From Heliopora coerulea (taxonomy: Eukaryota; Cnidaria; Anthozoa; Scleralcyonacea; Helioporidae), in assembly GCA_030142905.1 (NCBI GenBank), contig JASJOG010000042.1, forward strand, positions 1,878,501 through 1,942,500: a DNA stretch of 64,000 nucleotides. The letters run 5' to 3'. The notes beneath the pieces are model-generated. The model was not told the DNA's origin and did no database searches. It was given only the letters and a program-made list of their open reading frames with translations. The position numbers and the translations under genes were made by a program. Of the stretch, positions 12,201-23,269 are shown piece after piece (position 1 is the stretch's first letter; each line of letters begins with the position of its first letter).

Positions 12201-14222
12201 TTCAGGGACAGTCATCCGGACGTTGCCAGGACTTTGAATAATCTGGGAAATGTGTATGAATCTCTTGGTGATCTGAAGAAAGCCGAGGAACACTACTTGG
12301 AAGCATCGGAAATAAGCAAGTCATGCTTCGGGGACAATCATCCGGACGTTGCCAGCACTTTGAATAATCTGGGAAATGTCTATGTATCTTTTGGTGATCT
12401 GAAGAAAGCCGAGGAACACCACTTGGAAGCACTGAAAATAAGAAAGTCCTGCTACGGGGATAGTCATCCGCACGTTGCCACGACTTTGAATAATCTGGGA
12501 GTTGTGTATCAATCTCTTGGTGATCTGAAGAAAGCCGAGGAACACTACTTGGAAGCATTGAAAATTAGAAAGTCATGCTACGGGGACAGTCATCCGGACG
12601 TTGCCACGACTTTGAATGATCTGGGAGTTGTGTATCAATCTCTTGGTGATCTGAAGAAAGGCGACGAACACTACTTGGAAGCATTGAAAATAAGAAAGTC
12701 ATGCTACGGGGACAGTCATCCGCACGTTGCCATGACTTTGAATAATCTGGGAAATATGTATCAATCTCTTGGTGATCTGAAGAAAGCCGAGGAACACTAC
12801 TTGGAAGCATTGAAAATAAGAAAGTCATGCTACGGGGACAGTCATCCGGACGTTGCCACGACTTTCAATAATCTGGGAGTTGTGTATCAATCTCTTGCTT
12901 ATCTGAAGAAAGCCGAGGAACACTACTTGGAAGCATTGAAAATAAGAAAGTCATGCTACGGGGACAGTCATCCGTACGTTGCCACGATTTTGAATAATCT
13001 GGGAAATATGTATGAATCTCTTGGTGATCTGAAGAAAGCCGAGGAACACCACTTGGAAGCATTGAAAATAAGCAAGTCATGCTACGGGGACAGTCATCTG
13101 GTCATTGCCAGCACTTTGAATAATCTGGGAGCTGTGTATCAATCTCTTGGTGATCTGAAGAAAGCCCAGGAACACTACTTGGAAGGATTGAAAATAAGCA
13201 AGTCGTGCTACGGGGACAGACATCCGGACGTTGCTACGATTTTGAATAATCTGGGAAATGTGTATGAATCTCTTGGTTATCTGAAGAAAGCCGAGGAACA
13301 CTACTTGGAAGCATTGAAAATAAGAAAGTCATGCTTCGGGGACAGTCATCCGGACGTTGCGGCGACCTTGAATAATTTCGGAAATGTGTATCAATCTCTT
13401 GGTGATCTGAAGAAAGCCGAGGAACACTACTTGGAAGCATTGAAAATAATCAAGTCATGCTACGGGGACAGTCATCCGCACGTTGCCAAGACTTTGAATA
13501 ACCTTGGACATGTGTATCAATCTCTTGGTGATCTGAAGAAAGCCGAGGATCACTGCTTGGAAGCATTGAAAATAAGCAAGTCATGCTACGGGGACAGTCA
13601 TCCGGACGTTGCCACGACTTTGAATAATCTGGGAGTTGTGTATCAGTCTCTTGGTTATCTGAAGAAAGCTGAGGAGCACCACTTGGAAGCATTGAAAATA
13701 CGCAAGTCATGCTTCGGGGACAGTCATCCGAACGTTGCCGCGACTTTGAATAATCTGGGAGTTGTGTATCAATCTCTTGGTGATCTGAAGAAAGCTGAGG
13801 AACACAAGTTGGAAGCATTGAAAATATGCAAGTCATGCCACGGGGACAGTCATCCGGACGTTGCCTGGACTTTGAATAATCTGGGAGCTGTGTATAAATC
13901 TCTTGGTGATCTGAAGAATGCCGAGCAACACTACTTGGAAGCATTGGAAATAAGAAAGTCATGCTACGGGGACAGTCATCCGCACGTGGCCGCAACTTTG
14001 CATAATCTGGGAAATGTGTATAAATCTCTTGGTGATATGAAGAAAGCCGAGGAACACTACTTGGAAGCATTGAAAATAAGCAAGTCATGCTACGGGAACA
14101 GTCATCCGGACGTTGCCACTACTTTCAATAATCTGGGAGCTGTCTATAAATCTCTTGGTGATCTGAAGAAAGCCGAGGAACACTACTTGGAAGCATTGAA
14201 AATAAGAGTCATGCTATGGTGA
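3201..14222 (+). CDS. Gene A: SAM - PNP-like - NB-ARC - TPR (STAND/NLR-like receptor)
   Basis: Coding exons are 3201-3351, 4613-4698, 5126-5249, 6542-7231, 8512-8724 and 9898-14222, all bounded by AG/GT. They sum to 5589 bases and stay in one frame (1862 codons plus stop). The ATG at 3201 is chosen because an in-frame TAG lies 12 bases upstream in the same exon. Order in the protein: a Ser/Ala-rich leader (1-50), SAM (about 58-118), PNP-superfamily domain (about 121-421), NB-ARC (P-loop GNPGCGKT at 469-476, Walker B LIIVDG at 556-561, QPLALA at 648-653) and 23 kinesin-light-chain-type TPRs from about residue 897 to the end. No signal peptide or membrane segment is seen, so a cytosolic sensor is expected. 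The role as an innate immune receptor is inferred from architecture. The stop arises from a frameshift in the last repeats. Confidence 0.88.
3685..4466. mobile_element. pogo/Tigger-type non-autonomous element in gene A intron
   Basis: Perfect 20-bp terminal inverted repeats (CAGTAGAACCTGAGTTTTAC at 3685-3704, its complement at 4447-4466) are flanked by TA at 3683-3684 and 4467-4468. The matching intron in gene B reads straight through at a single TA (about 48672-48680), so the empty site is present in the window. CAGT-starting ends with a TA target fit pogo/Tigger. The interior has recurring GGTCG...ACAGGT motifs and no transposase. Confidence 0.9.
4613..5249 (+). CDS. Gene A SAM-domain exons
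   Basis: Exons 4613-4698 and 5126-5249 encode one SAM domain split by an intron. The first gives [19 protein letters not shown] and QQEK. The second gives [20 protein letters not shown] and [15 protein letters not shown], with the usual ELKEIGI turn and the long C-terminal helix. SAM domains form homo- or hetero-oligomers, so self-association or adaptor recruitment is the likely job. In gene B the corresponding exons (48824-48909, 49338-49461) differ by only a few substitutions. Confidence 0.85.
6542..8724 (+). CDS. Gene A PNP-superfamily (nucleosidase-like) exons
   Basis: Exons 6542-7231 and 8512-8724 encode a PNP_UDP_1-type domain. The first strand is [14 protein letters not shown], then VGYCGGL (240-246) and KLGDVVIS (252-259), then EEGQ before the splice, and [26 protein letters not shown] with [11 protein letters not shown] after it. 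Family members cleave N-glycosidic bonds of nucleosides, using an Asp in the SD/CD-x-AD motif. Here the motif reads S-H-Y-A-D (His371, Asp374), so the catalytic Asp is replaced by His; gene B has the same change. The domain could be inactive, act on another substrate or serve as a ligand sensor. The intron between the exons holds a TTAA-flanked MITE (7484-7817). Confidence 0.85.
7484..7817. mobile_element. MITE with TTAA target site, copy A
   Basis: Ends GGGGCTGATCATATG and its complement CATATGATCAGCCCC are flanked on both sides by TTAA (7480-7483, 7818-7821). The same element sits at the same place in gene B (52917-53145), shortened inside, so it predates the duplication. TTAA suggests piggyBac-type mobilisation. 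No coding capacity. Confidence 0.8.
8997..9269 (-). mobile_element. tRNA-like plus hairpin insertion, only in gene A
   Basis: A 273-bp insertion is flanked by a 12-bp duplication TTACGAAAAAAT (8985-8996, 9270-9281). Gene B has one copy of this target near 56440 and no insertion. It holds a minus-strand tRNA-like unit (9045-9115) and a near-perfect hairpin at its right end: arms 9223-9242 and 9252-9271 with a 9-base loop. SINE-like target duplication with a terminal foldback is an odd combination. Confidence 0.8.
9045..9115 (-). repeat. tRNA-like sequence (tRNA-derived, not a tRNA gene)
   Basis: On the minus strand the acceptor arms GACTCGA/TCGAGTC pair over 7 bp, GCTC/GAGC form a D arm, and GCGAG/CCCGC form a T arm with one mismatch around TTCAAAT. 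The anticodon arm does not pair properly and position 33 is not a clean U context. It therefore looks like the A/B-box promoter of a SINE. Confidence 0.65.
9898..14222 (+). CDS. Gene A NB-ARC and TPR exon
   Basis: One 4.3-kb exon enters after ATTTTAG and completes a split GAA codon. It encodes the NB-ARC switch, with P-loop [23 protein letters not shown] as the RNBS-B/sensor-like strand and QPLALA as the GLPL-type motif. A helical segment rich in [13 protein letters not shown] and [12 protein letters not shown] follows, of the winged-helix/ARC2 type. Then come 23 TPRs of 42 residues with the consensus [20 protein letters not shown]. In STAND proteins the repeats sense a ligand and ADP/ATP exchange drives oligomerisation. 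Confidence 0.9.
11323..14222 (+). repeat. 126-bp tandem repeats encoding 23 TPRs (gene A)
   Basis: The unit is 126 bp (42 codons) repeated about 23 times without a length change. Copies in A are fairly diverged: the position before KS is Ser, Arg, Ile, Thr or Cys, and the loop reads GDSHPDV, GDSHPHV, TDNNPVV and so on. This points to an older array than that of gene B. Confidence 0.95.
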
Positions 14223-14510
14223 CAGTCATGCGGACGTTGCCAGGATTTTGAATAATCTGGGAAATGTATCAATCTCTTAGTGATCTGAAGAAAGCTGAGG
14301 AACACTAATTGGAAACATTGAAAATAAGAAAGTCACGCTACGAGGACAGTCATCGGGCCGTTGGCTCGACTTTGAACAACCTGGGAAATGCGTATAAATC
14401 TCTTAGTAATCTGAATAAAGTCGTGAAAACTTGATAGAAGCTTTGAAAATAAGAAAGTCGTGCTACAGGGACAGTCATCTGGACGTTGCCACGACATTGG
14501 GTAAATTAAG
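14223..14510 (+). pseudogene. Decayed TPR repeats beyond gene A stop
   Basis: After the stop at 14220-14222 the DNA still resembles two to three more 126-bp units (for example near 14240-14310, 14330-14400 and 14440-14500), now out of frame and with deletions. The last good repeat lost two bases (AAGAGTC where other units have AAGAAAGTC), which created the stop. Gene A was longer. Confidence 0.85.
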
Positions 14511-15199
14511 TATGGTATGTGGAAACTGCGGGGACTGGTATGTGGTTGACCAAGAGTTAGAACTGGATTGAAAGAAATCTCTTTAGTTTCTCTCTTTTTT
14601 TCACTGTTAAGTATTTTCATAAGAGGTATATTAGTTATTTACCCTTGTCGGTTCGATTCCGAATTTCTGTTTAACCCTGGATAGCGTTTTACATCTGGCT
14701 AACGTCAGACGATTTTACTTGTCAAAGAGAGACGTCTTGGACTGGAAAGGCTTAGACCTCCCACAGGCGTTTATTTCAGCTGTTTTTTTTTTTTTTATTC
14801 ACTGAAGCTCATAATACCCAAAGAGTTCATACATTATGTAGAGGGGGCATTGTAGCGAAAGGTCACTCAACTGTAGGGGGAAAAAATCAATTGCCCCGTT
14901 CAAGCTCAAGCTCAAGGTCAAAAGCCACTTCACTTTTGTGTCTTTTTTAGTTTTTTCTTCTTCCTTTTTGAAAAAGAACAGAATGTAAAACGATTGAGGC
15001 AAAAGTAATAGTCTACTAATCCCCAGAAAATCAGTTTTTCAGCTATACAGTTAATGAAATCAAACACGAAAAATTTCCTAAACATCAGTTGCTTGACCGT
15101 GACGTTCTCCAACAGACGGAAGAGCCTGGAGAAAAGCAATCTGCTTCCCCCCCCCCCAATTACTCAAAATAGCGGCGCTCAATTTTATCCCAACTTGCT
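14511..15199. other. Gene A 3' flank
   Basis: No gene is seen. It carries T-rich runs (14785-14798) and, at 15093-15199, the part shared with the gene B 3' flank that marks the end of the segmental duplication. Confidence 0.5.
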
Positions 15200-16003
15200 G
15201 CTTTCGTGGCCATCCTGGATGCATCAACGAGGTGTCGGAGACTCCCCTACGACTGTCGGTACGGAGCATCAAATTTTCCTTTGTGAGCCCCACATTCGAA
15301 TACTTTGCTGTGCCATTGGCAGCTTAGTACTGTGGTCATATCGTTTTCCCTTGTGCGCGAGATACGTCTAGCGGACCATTTTAAAGTCGAAAAAGAAGAA
15401 GGGTCGTTTCAGGGTGTTTTGCATACATCGGGTGTGCCTTGCTTTCAGATTTTTGTTTCCCTTCTTGGTTCTCTCCTTGTATTATCTAATTTGTTCTTTT
15501 GGTCAAGTTGTCCGATATACAGGACACGGGACCTTGAAATGTGAATCAAACATCGTTGAACGTTATATTTAATGGATAGTTACTGAGACACGCAGCGTAA
15601 TTTGATATAATGCAGACACTGAGGCCGCGCGCAGGCCGAAGTTGCTTGCATTATATTAAATAAGGCTATGTGCCGAAGTAATTATCTTTTATAATTATTG
15701 ACCCTCCTTAAAATCCATTATGTTTTCTCTGCATTATATCATATTAATGCCTAGTGGAAACAGGTTTTGATGCGGGTCAGTAATTATATGTTAGCCGTCC
15801 GCTAACCCCATTTTACGGTTGAGGACTAAGTTTCAAAACGACAACTCGCGACAATAGAAGTGGTGTGTTAACGGCAAAGACTACGCCGAAATACGGATAA
15901 CCTCCGATTTCATTCGAATTGGAAAAGTACAATCAACGTCATCAGACGCGTACGGCAAGTAACGCGACTGTGCCCAATAGTGGTCAGTTCACGGAGAATA
16001 ACG

Positions 16004-18219
16004 ATGTCTTCGCCAAGGGAGTCCAACATGTGGTCTGGTGGTGGAACTCCGGAGCGTAAGCTTTGCAGGTCAAGCTAGTACTTAGTTTGATTATCAATTT
16101 TTCTTTGCTGCTATAGCATCTCAGCACTACAACTATAGTCATTCTGAGACTCCAAAGTCTAAAATTTAATTTCTAAAATCTAAATTCCTTGGCTTTACTG
16201 CTCGGCATTCACTCTGCCCCCCCTCGTTGAAAAAAGAAATCAGGTAGTCTTAATCCGTTTGAAGAAGGTTGGACACCCCTTGCCTGTACTGTGTTCTGGA
16301 GTGGGCTGTCGTAATCTCGTCCCTATAGGACCTGTAGCCATCGTTCGGGCTGCGGTAAATGGTCGTGGGGATAAGGTGGGACTTTGTGAGTTTGAGAAGA
16401 AAATGCGCAGCGTAGCCTTCTGGAACTGGCGACTTAACATTTCCACCTCCTTCGTTTTCCTGCGACTAAAATTGTGGTTTTGCTTGCTTGCCCACATTGA
16501 GTACTTACCTTCTTCGCAAGGCTGCTATGTGTTCCTTTTTTACGCAATACGTGCGCGCAACTCCCGTAACCTGAGCGGAATGTCAAATGTGAGCGCAGTT
16601 TTACGAGGTGGATAATGTGGCCTTAGTTCTAATGACCATATTATCCCCTACGTGTTTGCAACAAGTCTGACACTTCCTCGATGACCGATAGACTAAAGCT
16701 TGACACAGAACCTTTACGCTTCGAACAATTCCGTTGTTCGACAAACGGCTGACTTAGTGATCGTAAGAACTGATTAGCATATTTTACAGAGTAGATGCAG
16801 TGGTTGAATGAGGCTTTTCAGCACTCGGAGCTAGTTAACGACACACGACAGCCCTGTATTTGTACACGTACCATATGTTCCAGTTTCTATAAAGAGATGC
16901 AGTTCAATTTAGTTAGGTTTGTCAAGTGTCCAACTGTCCTTAAGTTGCGCGGCATCCTCTTGTACTGCCCCTCGGAGGCATTGGTTGAGCATACAAGGGT
17001 TGTATACACAAACGTTGAAACATTGCGTACAGTGAAAAGAGGCAATAAATTCCCTTTCATGTATTCACACCACCAATTGTTTGCATATCACTTTCACTCT
17101 TAAACTTACTTCATCCGACTTGGTTTTTCTCAGGGATCCCTTAAAATTACGTGTTGGTATAACCCGAGTAAAAGTCAGCGTTCGTACCTACAAATATACT
17201 TGTGTATAGAGAAATATATAAAGCCATAATCTATCAAGGAATTTAAGGTTCTTTCGAAATAGAATAATTACTAGTTTTAGAACAGAATTTGCTCTTCAAG
17301 CTTGCATTTTATAATTTTCAGCCACACGAAATCATAACGGTTAACTGCTAGTCTTGGATTCGTGTAGTATTTTAACAATCTGAACCTAAGAAATTTCTTT
17401 TCGCTAATCATTATTAGGCACGTTCCCAAAACGTCATTAGAGTATAACCTTTTACTAACGCCATGAAATCCTTTTTCATTTTATGAACTTATTCATCCAG
17501 GACAGCCTAATATTGCAAAGATTAAGCCTTAGAGAACTATTTTAGTACAGTTCTACACAGTGGTCGTCGGATCAAGGATCTGGCCGAAATTTTGCAATGT
17601 CCGCAAAATCTGACAAAACTATCCAGTTCATTACCAATATCCAATTTTAATGTTTTCCGATCAAATTTTACTGAGCCTAAAGTAGTCGAGTACATTAAAG
17701 TTGAAGTAAAATTTATATTTCTCAAGAATGGCGCACGTGCCAGACATTTAATAAATTGATAATTTAACAACAAAATTAACAACTACATACGAGTCACAAC
17801 ATCTTGTAAACCCAAGAAATGGATCAAAAAACAAGACGAATGACGACTTGAGGGTGATATTTTAACCCTATTACAAGCTTTTCTCGCTCAGGTTTTAATT
17901 CACTGCCGTTTTAGAAATGAATAAAAATTAGATCGATTCGGTGGTTTACATGCCCAATCTTAATTTGTAAATTTAGCTCAAGCTTTTTTGAATTCAACGC
18001 TGGCGAATTCTTTTGAAAACCAGTCAGACACGGTCATAAATATTTTAAGTATATGCCATTACTTGGTTTGGGGTTTTTTTTTTGTATTCAAAAACAATAG
18101 ACAGGGCAGCTAAAATTCTTGATGTCCAATTGAAGGAAGCTGAAGAAGGGCGTAGCCCGAAGCTAGCTGCAAATCTTAAGGCCAAGTTTGGCCCTAGGGA
18201 TTATCTGTTACACGACTGA
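16004..18219 (+). CDS. Small two-exon gene, D1 copy (unknown function)
   Basis: Exon 1 is 16004-16068, beginning MSSPRESNM and ending KLC plus AG before a GT. Exon 2 is 18105-18219, entered after AATAGACAG, encoding AAKILDVQLKEAEEGRS, then LAANLKAKFGPRDYLLHD and TGA. The phases match (65 + 115 = 180 bases), giving 59 residues. Extra exons inside the 2-kb intron cannot be excluded. The support is comparative: in exon 2 the D1 and D2 copies differ mostly at third codon positions (CAA/CAG, TTG/TTA, GCT/GCC, CTT/CTA, GGC/GGT), while flanking DNA changes freely and carries indels. I do not recognise the family; the product looks helical and charged, with no signal peptide. Confidence 0.6.
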
Positions 18220-20298
18220 TCCTCGAGAGATTTCATTATTCTCTTTCTTCATTATATCAAAGGTTTTAGCTCCACTTTCTATTGTTCATGAATACAAAAA
18301 AAGCAGTCAGGTCATGGTATTTTTATCTAGTTTTATGACCGCATCTGACAGGTTTTCCAAAGAATTCGTAAGTGCTGATCTTTCTACCGGATTCAACAAA
18401 ACTTGTGCTTAATTTACATATTCAGATTAGACATCTAAACCATCAAAGCGATCTAATTTTATTCATTTCCAAAACGGCAGCGAACGAGGTAGTATTTCGA
18501 AACGCAATCGAGTGGTTTGTAATACAGTTAAAACATTACCTTCAAGTCGTCATTCGTCGTGTTATTTGGTCTCAGATCTTGGATTTACAAGAAGTTGTTA
18601 CTCGGAATTTGATTTATTACAAAAGCGTCGGACTACTTGAGTCATTGACTGCCCCAAGCATCTCGGTAATCTTCGTCACTTCAATGAACATGGCTTGAGG
18701 ATAGCGTCTCGAAGTGTTCACAAAGTCTGCCTGTCTCAACATACTTCATGGTATACCGTCCAGTTTATAAGAACTTATTCCAGCTAAAAGGTGACCTCCG
18801 GAATACACGAAGAATGACCGTGAGTTAAAGTTAGTTCGTATGCATTAAGTTTAATTAAAGTTTCACTAGAAATATTTTACACGTATTTAGTGAGTGGTGT
18901 CGTTGGGAAAGTTCGTGAACGTCTTGTTTCTTGTCTTTGCTGTTTTACCATACATTATCGTACATTAACCATTCTGTTTGCTGTTCCGTTTTGCCCATGG
19001 CTTATAAGACCAATTTATTGGTATGTGCTACAATCCTGGCCAAAAATACCTGAGACGGAGTTGCAAACGCCTCCTTACTAACCGTACCAAAGATGAAACA
19101 GGGAATATCGCTCGCTGCTCCTTCCCTCCCCTCTCCATCAATAGAGACCTTAAAAAACCATGTTTTTCGCAGCTACGACAACGCGAGTGATCGAGCGGGT
19201 GTGGGATGACTGGATGAGTACGGCGTTGTTCCCGTCAAAATATGGAAGTTAAGTGAAACAAATTGTCTAGCTGGAACGTTTATGACGTGTTTGAACATTT
19301 GTTTCGTTGGCACCATGTCACGGTTTTGATGTATGACAGAGTAAGGCCTTTTTCTTTTGTTTTGAATTTATAGGGAAACTTATTTTTGAAGTTTAGGACC
19401 TCAAATATTCACCACATATCGGAGTCCAAGATGTTTTTGCTACATTATGAAATACAAATAATTGACGATAATACAACTTAAAGTTTCGGTTTTATCATAA
19501 CCTGAGCTTGAATTGGCTTCTTAATGATCTAAACATACAGATTTTGAATAATTCTTTCTTCGGAAACTATCCGACCACATAAGAGAACGAATGAAGAGCC
19601 TAGTTGAAGGTATTTTATCTTTGTGCTCATTGTCGTGGTTCGATAAGGTTTACAACCAAAAATATATGAACATAATTTTACAAAGTTATGCAACAAGTTT
19701 TAGTTTTCTCCTCGAGCAAAGTAACAAGAAAAGGACTGAACGTACTAACTACAAAACAAACTGATCAAGAAATACTCTTTCGAGCCTAAAAGATAGATAG
19801 GCAAAACCTCTATTTTGACGTCGGTGCCAAAAAAGGCGGATGGAGAATACGAACAACGTCATCCGGAAGTAAAAATGACGTGCGTTTCGTGTCGACGTCG
19901 TAGAAAACGTCATTTGTTAAGTTCCCTAATGTTGCTTCCTGCCACCGTGTCAGATGGTCTTGGCTGTGTCATACGCAAAACAAAAAATTGACCAACGACT
20001 CGCAAAATTGAAGGGGGAGTCAAAAATGTATCCATCTTAAAGAGTTGTCCCAGTATTTTTTGCCAGGATTTAAATTGCATTATATCAAAGATTACAGCTT
20101 CATGATATAATTAATTGAGGTGCCTAAGAAAAACTGGGTGCGATACTTTTTGTGAGCAGTAAAGTCGTCAGAGGTGCATCATTTTTAGTGATCCAGTGCG
20201 CCAGTTGAAAGAGTTTAGAATTACTCCTGATAATTTCCGTGTAAGCAAAAAAGACTCGTTTTCCATATGGACGGGATTAAGAATCGTTGATATAAAGC
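18220..20298. other. D1 non-coding stretch
   Basis: No gene is found. Up to about 19290 it is collinear with D2 (28451-29500). From there to 20835 it is found only in D1, either inserted here or deleted from D2 between about 29495 and 29530. Confidence 0.5.
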
Positions 20299-20679
20299 CC
20301 TGGTCAAACAAATGCAACATCGCTATTCAACATCGTTGAACATTGTTGAATACAACATGTTGAATACAACATGTTGAACTGGTTTGGCCATTATATTACA
20401 TGATGTTACATGATGTTGTATGGTTTTGAGCGCAGTTTGATTTCTATCAAACATTTGATGCAACATTTCTTTCGTTCTTATGTGTGAAGAACAAAGATAC
20501 ACTTGTTTGGCTGAGTACTTCAACATTGTTGAATTCGCGCAGGTGCAGCCAGATCCCTAATCTCCACAATTCGAGTATGCACCGTACAACATGTTGCATT
20601 CGTTTGGTCACGCGGTCAAACATCATCCAGTGAAGTTGAATTCCACAATGTTGAATGATGTTGCATTCGTTTGGCCAGG
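20299..20679. mobile_element. MITE with CCTGG(T/C)CAAAC ends
   Basis: The left end CCTGGTCAAACAAATGCAAC and right end (complement CCTGGCCAAACGAATGCAAC) form long inverted repeats. The interior is full of CAACATGTTGAA-type palindromes. There is no coding capacity, and the target duplication is unclear. Confidence 0.7.
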
Positions 20680-21909
20680 ACTTAATGCAATCCCGGTTAT
20701 TAAAAAGGCGATTAACTTAATCCAGGATTGGCGGAAATTTTGTGGACGACTTTACGATAATGCTGCTGAGAAACATTGGCATATTCTTCAACTGATTTCG
20801 GTGTATACAACAAGGTTTTCAGCTGTGAAATCTGAACTAGATTTTTCAACCAAAATAAGCGAAACGAAAACAGATTAAATGGTAATCCCAGATTAACGCT
20901 AATTGTTCTTTGAACAACCGACCTCTGAGAAATGTGTTTATTCTTTTATCATTGAGAATATTTAGAAGTATGATGCACCATTGGTAACTTTGTCACAAAG
21001 ACGATTGAATTTAAAAATGGTGAGGAAATGAAACAAAGATGGAAGTTTATGTGGAGTGAATATGTCACCTATATAGGAAGTACACCAATGGGTCCCAACA
21101 GAGAGGAAAATTGAATTCAAGATTGTATTGCTCGTGTTTAAGTGATATTATTCTTATTATTATTAGTAGTAGTATAATTATTGTTTTAATTTCTGTAAGT
21201 ACGGTAACCTTTCAGAGTAAATTCTGGTTTTCAAAGTGTTGTGCATGTGTTAACAGTAAAAGTCAAAATATCGTTTACAGGGTTACGTATTTTACATGTC
21301 ATTATAGTTACTTTAAGTTACAAAATAAATCTAGTAATACCGCAGAAATTACTTACATTACTTATTTGCTCATGTTAATGCTGAGATTTATGAGGAGTGA
21401 ATACCTCAACTGTACAGGAAAACCTTCATTGGGTCCCAAAGTAGAAGAAAATTGAATTTGTGATAGTATTGCTTGTGTCCAAGTGTCTAAGTAGAACTAG
21501 TTTTATTTGTCTGAAAAATTGGAAATGCTTAACAAAGGAACAGGGCTAATGCCAAAAACTTCGTTTCTCGTTCAAGAATAGACGGTCATCGCATAATATG
21601 CACACTTATATCTATTTGTATTTGTGTTTGTGTATACACATATAAAAATACACAAGGGTGGAAAAGGGACGAACAAGTTGTGTACCGCTCCTCTCGCAGG
21701 AGGTCTACTGGCCGGCCTAAAAAGCCCAAGTGAGCCAGGAGTAGTCCCAGGGAAGTCGATACCTTCACGTGGTTCCTCCTGTTTCTACTGAAGTCGACTA
21801 CCGAAAAGCGGATCGGTGGGCGCTATAACCACCCACCCACCCACCCAGCTATGCGTCAAATAGTAATCGGACGAATGGCAAACGCGGGGCGAATAACTTC
21901 ATAAATTGG
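20680..21909. other. D1 non-coding stretch
   Basis: Collinear with D2 from about 20835 (29530 in D2). Around 21655-21840 D1 and D2 agree very closely, and the minus strand can be read as a short conserved frame (FLGRPVDLLREERY), but no gene structure supports it. A CCCA microsatellite lies near 21829-21846. Confidence 0.4.
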
Positions 21910-22570
21910 GCAACAGTGCACTCAACTGCATCTTTGTGCACGGAGTGGCACATTCATGGCGGTAGTTCTCGTAAAATCGATGGTTGTCGACCATCACCTA
22001 CCGTATCTGAGCTGTTTACACTTTCAAGTTGCCTGAAGCTGGGTTTACACTTGGTGCAATATTATCTAGCGTGTGACTTTTTCGTTTTATCTTAGAAGCT
22101 CTCGAGTGAAACTAAGTAGAAAAATATTCAATTTTTATAAACACAACGGTCACGCCCGTGACATCTTGAGCCAAGAGAAAATCCAACTTAATGCTAAACA
22201 GCGGTGCAGCGATGAGGAAGCTACGTATGAATTGGGTAACCGTACACTTAGCTGCATATTTGTGTTGTGGGAGGCACATTGATGGAGGTCATTTTCATTA
22301 AATCGATCGTAATTGGCCATCACCTGCCGTGTCTGAACTGTCTTCATCGTCAAAGTGCCTAAAACTGGATTTACACTTTGTGCAAAGCTATCTAGCACGC
22401 GACTTTTTCGTTTTGTCCAAGGAGCTCTTCAGTTAAATGAATAGTTGCCAATATTGACAACTCTTCAGTTTTAACAAGACAACAGTCATGCGTGCGACAT
22501 TTTGCGTCTTGTGGAAATCCAGTTTAGTGCCAAGGAACGGTGCAGCAATGCGCAAGCTACGCTTCATCTA
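21910..22570 (+). repeat. About 325-bp tandem repeat, two copies (D1)
   Basis: Units starting with CTGCATnTTTGTG near 21919 and 22245 share cTATCTAGC(G/A)(T/C)G and GTTTTnTCnnAG(A/G)AGCTC landmarks with 20-30% divergence. A third partial unit ends near 22585. The same array is at 30590-31240 in D2. Confidence 0.7.
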
Positions 22571-22812
22571 GTACACGTTTTTTCGTTTCGGATAAAACAT
22601 AGGCAGATGATCTACACCGATATCGATTGCATTTAACGGTAAGCCTAACAGCTGAGTTTTTGCTGTGAGCTGTCCCCTGGACTTCGGTACCCGCTGCGTA
22701 TCTAAACAAGGTCATAGGCCAGTACCTCTCCTGCTAAAAGTTTGTCGGTTCACTCACAAGTTGTCTATTCGTAAGTTTTAATATTCTCTAATATATCCTT
22801 GTGTATACATAG

Positions 22813-22813
<1 letters not shown>

Positions 22814-22851
<38 letters not shown>
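22814..22851. repeat. (TA)n microsatellite
   Basis: An uninterrupted run of alternating T and A. Confidence 0.95.
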
Positions 22852-22853
<2 letters not shown>

Positions 22854-23127
22854 GGAACATATGGATTGTTACCGCAAAAGGAAACAAATAAAACTAGTTA
22901 AGATTGTATTTCACAGCCTTCATCAGGTCAACTATAAATAATGACCACATACTAAGTGGTCCTTATTATTATTATTATTTTTATTATTTTTATTTGTTTG
23001 CTTTGGTGGTGGCAATCTATATGTACCTATTACTTGTTGAATTTTCCTGGCATGGCTTAGATGTACCACAAGCGTGGAACATTTGAGTTGCCTATATAAT
23101 GTAGGCTTCTCCATCCTGCTCGTCAGC

Positions 23128-23172
23128 ACTGCACTGATGAGGCCTAATAGGACGAAACGGTTACGTCTGCAG

Positions 23173-23173
<1 letters not shown>
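23128..23173 (+). ncRNA. Type I hammerhead ribozyme motif with minimal stem III
   Basis: Stem I is ACTGCA (23128-23133) with TGCAGT (23168-23173), 6 bp perfect. The core CTGATGA is at 23134-23140. Stem II is 23141-23144 with 23150-23153 (G-C, one G/A mismatch, C-G, C-G) and loop TAATA. GAAA is at 23154-23157. Stem III is C-G/G-C around GTTA (A and U close it), and the cleavage site follows GTC at 23167. All invariant core bases are present. The stem II mismatch may weaken activity. Confidence 0.85.

Positions 23174-23222
<49 letters not shown>
23173..23222. repeat. (AT)n microsatellite
   Basis: A run of about 25 AT units directly after the hammerhead. Confidence 0.95.
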
Positions 23223-23225
<3 letters not shown>

Positions 23226-23269
23226 AGTAAATTTCATCTTACTAAGTGTAGATGTTTGTAAGCTTGGAT

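Larger units (their letters stand above)
2656..15203 (+). repeat. Segmental duplication, copy A (gene A and flanks)
   Basis: This block matches 47647-63260 in the same orientation through exons, introns and both flanks. The 3' edge is set by a shared stretch at 15093-15203 and 63165-63260. The copies differ by insertions: A alone has a pogo-like element (3685-4466) and a tRNA-like/hairpin insertion (8997-9269). B alone has the intron-forming element (50858-51994), the hAT-like element with a nested LINE (53687-55851) and a Penelope scrap near 50690-50790. Confidence 0.93.
22852..23250 (+). mobile_element. Penelope-like terminal fragment with hammerhead ribozyme
   Basis: This segment is absent from the matching place in D2 (about 31435). 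It holds an (ATT)n-like run near 22964-22995, a hammerhead motif at 23128-23173 and an (AT)n run at 23173-23222. A decayed hammerhead-like motif (CTGATGAAGGC then GAAATAC) lies on the minus strand near 22905-22928. Hammerheads with a very short stem III mark terminal repeats of Penelope-like elements and related retrozymes. Confidence 0.6.

Noticed and set aside
21586..21840. Conserved minus-strand ORF shared by D1 and D2 (FLGRPVDLLREERY)
   Set aside because: The blocks are recent duplicates, so similarity alone is not evidence of coding. The differences show no third-position bias and no splice structure is apparent.
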